From: Mya arenaria | Taxonomy: Eukaryota > Mollusca > Bivalvia > Myida > Myidae | Direction: 5' to 3' | Length of the DNA stretch: 64,000 nucleotides | NCBI RefSeq assembly: GCF_026914265.1 | Contig: NC_069133.1 | Location: 11,973,937-12,037,936, forward strand | Part shown: positions 56,080 through 64,000 of the stretch, piece by piece | How positions within the stretch are numbered: the stretch's first letter is position 1 | How the letters are laid out: the number at the start of each line of letters is the position of its first letter | The notes under the pieces: model-generated | The model's database searches: none | What the model was told of the DNA's origin: nothing | Seen by the model: only the letters and a program-made list of their open reading frames with translations | Program-made: the position numbers and the translations under genes

Positions 56080-58085
56080 TCGAGTGTTCCTGCGGCACCC
56101 TGTCCCTTTATTGCAGAACCCTGTCCCTTTCCTGTGGCATCCTGTCCCTTTCCTGCGGCACCCTGTCCTTTTCCTGCGGCACCCTGATCCTTTCCTGCGG
56201 CACCCTGTCCAGGTCGCATCGAGTTTCCTACGACACCCTGTCCCTTTCCTGCGGCCCCCTGTCCCTTCCTGTGGCACCCTGTCCCTTTCCTGCACCCTGT
56301 CTTTTTCATGCAGCACCCTGATCCTTTCCTGTGGCACCCCGTCCAGTCGCATCGAGGTTTCCTGCGGCACCCTCTCCCTTTCCTGTGGCACCCTCTCCCT
56401 TTCCTGCTGCACCATGTCCCTTTTCTGCGGCACACTGTCTCTTTCCTGCGTCACCCTGTCCCTTTCCTGCGGCACCCTGTCCTTTCCTGCGGTACCCTTT
56501 CACTTGCCTGCGGCAACCTGTCCCTTTCCTACGGTATCATGTCCCTTTCTGGTGGCACCCTGTCCCTTTCCTGTGGCACCCTGTCCCTTTCCTGCGGAAC
56601 CCTGTACCTTTCCTGCGACACCCTGACCATTTCCTGTGGAGCCCGGTCCATTGCCTGCGGCACCTTGTCCCTTTCCTGCGTCACCCTGAGCCTTTCCTGC
56701 GACACCCTGTTCCTTGCATGCGGCACCCTGTCCCTTTCCTTTGGCACCCTGTCCCTTTCCTGTGACACCCTGTCCCTTTCCTGCGGCACCCTGTCCCTTT
56801 CCTGCGGCACCCAGACCCTTTCATGCCATACCCTGACCCTTTCCTGCAGCACCCTGTACCATTCCTGTGGTACCCTTTCCCTTTCCTGTGGCACCTTGAC
56901 CCTTTCCTGTGGCACCCTGACCCTTTCCTGCGGAGCCCTGTCCCTTGACTGCGGCACCCTGTCCCTTTCCTGTTGCACCCTGTCCCTTTCCTGCGGCACC
57001 CTGTCCCTTTCCTGCGACACCCTGTCCCTTGCCCGCGGAGCCCTGTCCCTTTCCTGCGGCACCCTGTCCTTTTCCTGCAGCTCCCTGTCCCTTTCCTGCG
57101 CCCCTTGTCCCTTATCTGCGGAACCCTTTACCTTTCCTGCAGCACCCTGTCCCTTTCCTGCGGCACCCTGTCCCTTTCCTGCGATACCCTGTCCCTTTCC
57201 TGCGGAACCCTGTCCCTCTCGTGCGGCACCCTGTCCCTTTCCTGCGATACCCTGTCCCTTTCCTGCGGAACCCTGTACCTTTTCTGCAGCACCCTGTCCC
57301 TTCCTGCGGCACCCTGTCCCGTTCCTGCGACACCCTGACCCTTTCCCGCGGAGCCCTGTCCTTTGATTGCGGCACCCTGTTCCTTTCCTGTGGCACCCTG
57401 TCCCTTTCCTGTGGCACCCTGTCCCTTTCCTGCGGCACCCTGTCCCTTTCCTGCGGCACCCTGTTTCGTTCCTGTAATACCCTCTCTCTTTCCTGTGGCA
57501 CCCAGACCCTTTCATGCCACACCCCGACCCTTTCCTGCAGCACCCTGTTCCATTCTTGTGGTACCCTGTCCCTTTCCTGTGGCACCTTGACCCTTTCCTG
57601 CGGCACCCTGACCCTTTCCTGCGGAGCCCTGTCCCTTGACTGCGGCACCCTGTCCCTTTCCTGTTGCACCCTGTCCCTTTCCTGCGGTACCCTGTCCTTT
57701 TCCTGCGGCACCCTGTCCCTTTTCTGCAGCACCCTGTCCCTTTCATGCGATACCCTGTCCCTTATCTGCGGAACCCTGTACCTTTCCTGCATCACCCTGT
57801 CCCTTTCCTGAGGCACCCTGTCCCTTTCCTGCGATACCCTGTCCCTTTCCTGTGGAACCCTGTCCCTCTCCTGCGGCACCCTGTCCCTCTCCTGCGGCAC
57901 CCTGTCCCTTTCCTGCGATACCCTGTCCCTTTCCTGTGGAACCCTGTACCTTTCCTGCGATACCCTGTCCCTTGCCTGCGGAACCCTGTTCCTTTCCTGT
58001 GGCACCCTGTCCCTTTCTGGTGGCACCTTGTTCCGTTCCTGCAGTACCCTGTCCCTTTTCTGCAGGACACCATGTCCCTTTTTTG
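56080..58085. repeat. 21-bp minisatellite inside the fossil, array 2
   Basis: Same 21-bp unit as 45,996-48,115, about 95 copies. The two arrays share their edge units and the closing 'caggacaccatgtccc' but differ in internal order, so they have kept turning over since the duplication. Confidence 0.95.
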
Positions 58086-58319
58086 CAGCACCATTTCATT
58101 TCTATAACCTAGCTATTTAAACCCCATGTGAAATGTAAAGCAAATAGATATATTAATATAAAAGCTGAATAATGGTATTTTTGTAAAAGACAAAGAACAA
58201 CGTCGTAATGATTTTTTACAGGCAACTTTGAAAGTGTCTACCAAATCTGCAATGTTTGGTTTTAATCCTGCTTAGATGAGCAACCATATTATTGAACGGA
58301 GTGTATATAATTCCTAAAA

Positions 58320-58504
58320 TAACAGTTTAAATCAAAACACAACATAATAATTAATGGATTATTTTAGACAAAACCTCAGAACTATTATTTGCGTACGTAA
58401 TAGGTTTAGTTAGCCAAGCATAGACGGACGTCTCCTATAAATTTGAGATTCAGCCTCGTTACCATATCGCCTCGTGGAGTAAGCGAAGAATTATCTGCAA
58501 CACG
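58320..58504 (+). promoter_or_regulatory. Promoter and 5' non-coding exon of peptide gene D
   Basis: TATAAAT at 58,436-58,442, with the same upstream block as C. Donor candidates GTAAGC (58,479) and GTAAGG (58,504). The leader intron would be about 0.9 kb; compared with C it has lost about 2.4 kb (48,840-51,237). Confidence 0.65.
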
Positions 58505-59402
58505 TAAGGTATGTAATTCGAGAACGCTTTGTTTTTAGCATTGGCATAACTAAAGCAAGTTTCGGAGGATGTGTTGAATTTAAGTTTTATAGTAACATTG
58601 CTCAGAATTACATTTTGTTTGAGTTTGATTTGATTTGAATTAATTGAAAAATGATTTATCAATTTTATTTGTATCAAATGTGTTCATATATTATAGAAAT
58701 GATTCAATATAGTTTGACATTTCTATGTAATATATTGCATTAATCATCTTAGGTTGCCGCTTTATTCATATCAATACATTTGACAACAACATTGACTTCA
58801 TTGTCAGTTATTAATAACAAGTAATCCGATTAGCTACATCGTTCTTAGATCCAGTTAAGACCAATGTTAATACCAGCCCAGACGACACATGCCATGCGTT
58901 CAGTAAACATGTCTGCGGCGAACGTTTGCTGTTTGGTTCCCCACTTGCAACTTATGGGCTTCGTTGCAACAGGGATACAAAACAAAACGTTTACGAGAGT
59001 TCTTCACTAGTCGCATCTTAATCAATACACCAGAAGAAAAGGAATTATAAAATAACTTGACATGTTGAAATGACCCAAAATTGCCTACATATTTTCACAT
59101 TGCTTCGTTTTAACGGTAGCGGCAAAAAACATATTCGTTTGAAAGGGGAGTGCCTTGTCAGGTTGCAAAGCATATTTAAACCATGATATACGTCACTATC
59201 ATTTATTTGGAAATCAATTTAAAAAATAAACGTTCGCTTAGCTTTGGTAGGCCTGTAATTTTCATAAGGATTCCTCCCCCAAAAACATAAATAAAAAATA
59301 CAAAAAATATTAATAATAAATAAACAAAGTAAACTTTAATTTCACTCAAATCAAGGTTATTACAATTTAATTTAGCCAGATCGCATTCTTTCATTCACAC
59401 AG
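58505..59402. other. Gene D leader intron
   Basis: Left part matches 48,545-48,840, then jumps at about 58,783 into sequence equal to 51,237-51,896, cutting through MITE M4. C-run plus A-rich tract near 59,275-59,330, then the acceptor. Confidence 0.6.
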
Positions 59403-59406
59403 AACT

Positions 59407-60367
59407 ATGAAGACCCACATGATTGCGGCTGTCCTGGCGGTGTGTATCCTTCTAGCGGCCCTTTCGCCCACGGCGGAAGCTCAGAACGGGGACGCCGTTG
59501 TGGAAGAAGGTACTTTGACTGACCCAGCTTTGGTTTTGGTACGTAAGTTGGTTTAACTTTGTGCAGTTTACTTCTTTTGGCAGTTTGGTTGTAAAAAGCA
59601 GATAAAGGAAAAAATATATAAACACGTTAAGATCTACTTACTCTCTGATGGTGTAAAAACAGTATTTCAAGGCGCACGCTGTAGGTTGATGTAATATGTT
59701 TTAATTTTATTTTAATGCATTATCATGTTAAACTCATTTGGCTATAATGATATTAACAAAAAGGTGTATGATTTAAGTACAGATAAAAAATACCAGCCTT
59801 AAAAAATGTGAGTGCTCTTTTTATTTAATAAAATTTGGGACCATCTGGTGTCTAGTTTTAAATGAAATGAGAAGAACTCGGAACATATACAACTTGTTAC
59901 TTAAAGTGACACTCTTAATTAAAATGCATACGCATGTAAAACAAACATAGATTTTAAGTGATGCATCTTTAAATACTTACTGAATAATGCATTTTTGTAA
60001 TCGTGTATTTTAAAGCTGAAAATGCAGAAATATTAAGTGATTGGTGATTGCTAAAAGATTTACTGTGATCTGCTATAGTCTCATAAGGTAGAAATACAAT
60101 GTTTTGCACCTTTCGTTCAAATTAAATTCCGTCCCTTCATAATAACTAGTGTTTTCAACATTTATTCACCCTTTTTGGTATTTCAAAACAATTTATTGAG
60201 TTAAATTTTATTTTGCAGTAAGATTGCATCTTTAATCAAGATTGATGATATTTAAAAAAAAGTCATATGATTAAACAAATTACTTTGACTTATCTCTTTA
60301 TCCGTTTTCTCTATCCCCAGGTTTCGGTTGAGGATATCCGTGGTATAGACGACCCTACTATTACTAA
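59407..60367 (+). pseudogene. Peptide gene copy D, mature region frame-shifted
   Basis: Exon 2 (59,407-59,542) encodes the same 25-residue signal peptide as C plus Gln. Compared with C, 28 bp are missing after that Gln and one base is added just before the donor, so the mature part reads NGDAVVEEGTLTDPALVLV and the splice phase is kept. Exon 3 (from 60,321) then gives R-F-G and a TGA at 60,329-60,331, where C has TGG. The product would be 48 residues with an acidic mature part of about 23 residues, unlike the basic siblings. In the old frame exon 3 still ends GYPWYRRPYYY before TAA at 60,365. Promoter, splice sites and AATAAA are intact, so it may still be transcribed: a young pseudogene or a new peptide. 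Confidence 0.75.
59908..60232. repeat. M1 element, inverted, in gene D intron
   Basis: From 'gtgacactcttaattaaaat' to 'aagattgcatcttta'; keeps the end missing from gene C. Confidence 0.65.
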
Positions 60368-60474
60368 ATAATGGAAAGAAACTATGTTGTCGTTGAGGCC
60401 TCTTTTTCTAAATGATAGAAAGACACTATTTTTTCGTTTCTACTGTCATATATAAACACTTGAATCAAAATAAA
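60368..60474 (+). terminator. Gene D 3' untranslated region and AATAAA
   Basis: A C-type end ('aataatggaaagaaactatg') is followed by a B-type end ('ggcctctttttctaaatgat', 'agaaagacactattttttcg'). AATAAA lies at 60,469-60,474. Confidence 0.75.
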
Positions 60475-60868
60475 CGAATGGCTGACAATGGATTAGTGTT
60501 TTTGTTTTATTCGTTCTATCCAACATGTCCGAATTTAAATGAATTACCTATCTCGTATCGGACTTCTTTAACTGTCCGTTCGAATCGGATGCATTTAACT
60601 GGCCACTGTCGAAGTCTCCTTCAACCTTTTAACGCATAAATCATGTAACATCGCACACATTACACAGTATAAGGAAATTGGCGCGAAAAACACACACGCA
60701 CGCAAGCACGCACGCACCCATCTCCTTTTATTTTAACAGGATTGAGCTAGGCTATCGTTTTTGTTTCGGTACGATTTGTGTTTAACAATCTTAATAATTT
60801 AAGGGCTTTAAAAGAAATCTATCTTGTGTGAAAACAAAATTTTATTGAACAAAATCAAGAATAAGAAA

Positions 60869-61222
60869 CAGCGTGTGTATACCACGTGATAAATTACGTC
60901 ACCATTACTACGTCGGAAAGCAACATTTTGCTTGGAATGAAGACTTAAATCAAATTTACTTTTCTTTTTCTGCACTATTTTAAGAGAAACAAATGGCCGT
61001 CTTCCTTTTATTAGGCAATAAGTTTCCTCAATTCGACAAACCTGTTTCCAAATTATGTTTTGGCAGTGCTCTATCAGTCGGTGGTTTTGTGAAAAGGTTT
61101 GTCGAAGTGTTTGAAAAAAACTTAATTCTCAATCAAACTCTGGTAAAAGATCGAATAGGGGCACCGTTTGTGGCATAGACTGCACTTTGTTTCATTTAAA
61201 ATGGTGAAGAAACAGTAAAGTA
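60869..61222. mobile_element. CAGTGTG MITE, copy in unit D, right end lost
   Basis: Same insertion site as the copy at 53,273 (preceded by AATAAGAAA), so it predates the duplication. It breaks off into satellite at 61,222 before the right terminal repeat. Confidence 0.8.
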
Positions 61223-62990
61223 ACAACTCTTCTATCACTCTCCTAACACACTTCTAACAAATTCATATCCCTCTCCTAACACTCTTCTATCACTTTCCTA
61301 ACACATTTCTAACAAATACACATCACTCTCCTAACACTCTTTTATCACACTCCTAACATTCTCATATCGCACTCCTACCACTCTCCTGACCCTATCCCAA
61401 CATTCTCATATTGCATTCCTACCACTCTCCTTACACACTCCTAACATTCTCATATCGCACTCCTACCACACTCCTAACACACTTCTAACATTCTCATATT
61501 GCACTCCTTCCACTCTCTTAACACACTCCTAACATTCTCATATCGCATTCCTACCACTCTCCTTACACACTCCTAACATTCTCATATCGCACTCCTACCA
61601 CTCTCCTAACACACTCCTAACATTCTCATATCGCACTCCTACCACTCTCCTATCACACTCCTAACATTCTCATATCACACTCCTTCCACTCTCTTAACAC
61701 ACTCCTAACATTCTCATATTACACTCCTACCACTCTCCTAACACACTCCTAACATTCTCATATCGCACTCCTACCACTCTCCTAACACACTCCTAACGTT
61801 CTCATATCGCACTCCTACCACTCTCCTAACACACTCGTAACATTCTCATATCGCACTCCTTCCACTCTCATAACACACTCCTAACATTCTCATATCGCTC
61901 TCCTACCACACTCCTAATACACTCCTAACATTCTCATATCGCACTCCTTCCACTCTCATAACACACTCCTAACATTCTCATATCGCACTCCTACCACTCT
62001 CCTAACACACTCCTAAAACACCCTTCACACTACTAACGAACTTAACACACTCCTTACATTCTCATATCGCACTCCTACCACTCTCATAGCACACTCCTAA
62101 AACACTCTTCACACTACTAACACACTTAACACACTGCTTACATTCTCATATCGCACTCCTACCACTCTCATAACACACTCCTAAACACTCTTCACACTAC
62201 TAACACACTTAACACACTCCTTACATTCTCATATCTCACTCCTACCACTCTCATAACACACTCCTAAAACACTCTTCACACTACTAACACACTGCTTACA
62301 TTCTCATTTCTCACTCCTACCACTCTCATAACACACTCCTAAAACACTCTTCACACTACTAACACACTTAACACACTCCTTACATTCTCATATCGCACTC
62401 CTACCACTCTCATAACACACTCCTAAAACACTCTTTACACTACTAACACACTTAACACACTGCTTACATTCTCATATCGCACTCCTACCACTCTCATAAC
62501 ACACTCCTAAAACACTCTTCACACTACTAACACACTTAACACACTGCTTACATTCTCATATCGCACTCCTACCACTCTCATAACACACTCCTAAAACACT
62601 CTTCACACTACTAACACACTTAACACACTGCTTACATTCTCATATCGCACTCCTACCACTCTCATAACACACTCCTAAAACACTCTTCACACTACTAACA
62701 CACTTAACACACTCCTTACATTCTCATATCGCACTCCTACCACTATCATAACACACTCCTAAAACACTCTTCACACTACTAACACACTTAACACACTGCT
62801 TACATTCTCATATCGCACTCCTACCACTCTCATAACACACTCCTAAAACACTCTTCACACTACTAACACACTTAACACACTGCTTACATTCTCATATCGC
62901 ACTCCTACCACTCTCATAACACACTCCTAAAATACTCTTCACACTACTAACACACTTAACGCACTGCTTGCACAGTCCTTACGCATTCTA
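61223..62990. repeat. CACTCCTAACA satellite, array 2, with 84-bp higher-order unit
   Basis: Left half: the 44-bp unit as in array 1. From about 61,990: an 84-bp unit, copied about 12 times, containing 'aaaacactcttcacactact', 'aacacacttaacacactgct' and 'tacattctcatatcgcactc'. Marker 'tgcttacatt' occurs at 62,461, 62,545 and 62,629. Confidence 0.9.
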
Positions 62991-63004
62991 TACATTCCTA
63001 AGAC

Positions 63005-63210
63005 TTTAAGAGTACGTGTTATGAGAGTGATAGAAATGTGTAAGGGGTGTAATATGAATTGTTTGGGGTGTGATAGTAGTGTGATTTTTGAGTTTTCCAT
63101 AGTGTGATAGTAGTATGTGAGGAGAGTGTTAAGAATGAGATAGGAGAGTGCTAGGAATGGGATAAAAGTTTGATACAAATGTAAGGAGAGTGATATGAGA
63201 GTTTTAGGAG
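63005..63210. repeat. Inverted, diverged block of the same satellite
   Basis: Phrases such as 'aggagagtgttaagaatgag' and 'ggagagtgatatgagagttt' are the reverse complement of the CACTCTCCTAAC-type units to the left. Orientation switches near 63,000. Confidence 0.75.
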
Positions 63211-64000
63211 TTGCCGTCTCGAGCAAAAAGATTAAAACACCGAGATATTGATTAAAGCCTCTATTTGAAGACTCTAAAGTTATAAACCAAAAAAACAACA
63301 ACAAAACCGTTGAGGCATTCTGAAGATTTTAATAGTTTTCAAGTAAAGTTTAAACAATCAAGGAGAACATACCGCGTGCGCGGTTTTTAGTCGCAGTGTT
63401 AAGCTTTGAAAATAAACATGTTTTTATAGAAAAAAAAAAGAAAACAGTATGATAAATGCATTTATAAATCTAACAAGTATTCTCTTCCCAGCTAATTAAA
63501 TATCACAATCAGCAGCAGTACTCAATCAACAGAAATACGTATCGCCATCTCGCTCGCTTATTTGTCCCTGAAGCATCATTAATTTATAAACATGGACGGA
63601 TTGAAAACAATAAATAATACTAATACATCGCTGTTGTTGTTTTTTTTTTGTTTTTTTTTAATTTTGTTTCTGTCTCTAATGCAAAAACTTCAAAACATGA
63701 AGACGTTATGACGCATTGCATTTAAACATTGTGATTGTATTCTGGTGCCCAACTTGGTCCCCGGACCTCAGTACTTTGGTGGCGGAGGGTCGTTACTCAC
63801 AGCAATAGCTGAAATCATGAAAAATAACATACAATAAAAATGATTAACCAGCTGTTGGTATTGTGAATCAAGACAATCCATCACCATCCAAATTATTGAT
63901 ATCATCATTACTGTATGATAATTTTATAACACATTTAATCGTTCAAAAGACACGACAAGGAAAAATACTCAGTGTTGCCTCTTACTCTTGTTATAAAAGA
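63211..64000. other. No gene seen
   Basis: AT-rich with T and A runs. A short GC-richer phrase at 63,745-63,800 ('ggtgcccaacttggtccccg') is not assignable. Confidence 0.35.

Noticed and set aside
56014-58112. Matching long frames in the second unit
   Set aside because: Same 21-bp array, duplicated.
53690-62990. CCTAACA-rich satellite as an interstitial telomere
   Set aside because: Units never contain CCCTAA runs and the 44/84-bp order is that of an ordinary satellite.
62939-63304. 121-codon minus-strand frame
   Set aside because: Runs through the inverted satellite block and adjoining AT-rich DNA.

Overview
The window looks like nuclear DNA from an invertebrate animal, most likely a bivalve mollusc. 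The reasons are AT-rich intergenic DNA, split genes with GT-AG introns and AATAAA signals, decayed LINE and hAT elements, a Ty3/Gypsy fossil, and many short inverted-repeat elements of a kind I know from bivalve genomes. Nothing bacterial is present. The species cannot be named from the sequence.

The only convincing host genes are four tandem, same-strand copies of one small secreted-peptide family: A (26.0-28.1 kb), B (37.4-40.5 kb), C (48.5-52.9 kb) and D (58.4-60.5 kb). Each has a TATA-box promoter, a short 5' non-coding exon, an exon carrying a nearly constant 25-residue signal peptide plus the start of a mature peptide, and a last exon joined through a codon split after its first base. 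Mature A and B are Gly/Arg/Tyr/Phe-rich. Mature C is a 48-residue Arg/Trp/Tyr peptide without acidic residues, Lys or Cys. D keeps the signal peptide but its mature part is shifted out of frame and cut short. I do not know a named family for it. Secreted antimicrobial or structural (shell, byssus) peptides are the natural guesses. This is the best candidate for something undescribed.

Layout. 1-26 kb: a gene-poor repeat field with MITEs, two decayed LINEs, microsatellites, a 49-bp minisatellite (16.2-16.8 kb), a 60-bp satellite (17.6-19.2 kb) and a 25-bp satellite with 1.18-kb higher-order order (20.6-24.95 kb). 26-42 kb: peptide units A and B with shared 3' flanks, separated by dispersed molluscan-type repeats, then a broken hAT transposon invaded by two MITEs. 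43-63 kb: two large tandem units of about 10.1 and 7 kb. Each has Ty3/Gypsy fossil remains, a ~2 kb array of 21-bp repeats inside the fossil, the peptide promoter, the peptide gene (C or D), a CAGTGTG-ended MITE and a CACTCCTAACA satellite. The last ~0.8 kb shows nothing recognisable.

Most long open frames here are by-products of tandem repeats whose period is a multiple of three (CAA, CTT, 21 bp, 36 bp, 60 bp) and are not annotated as genes.
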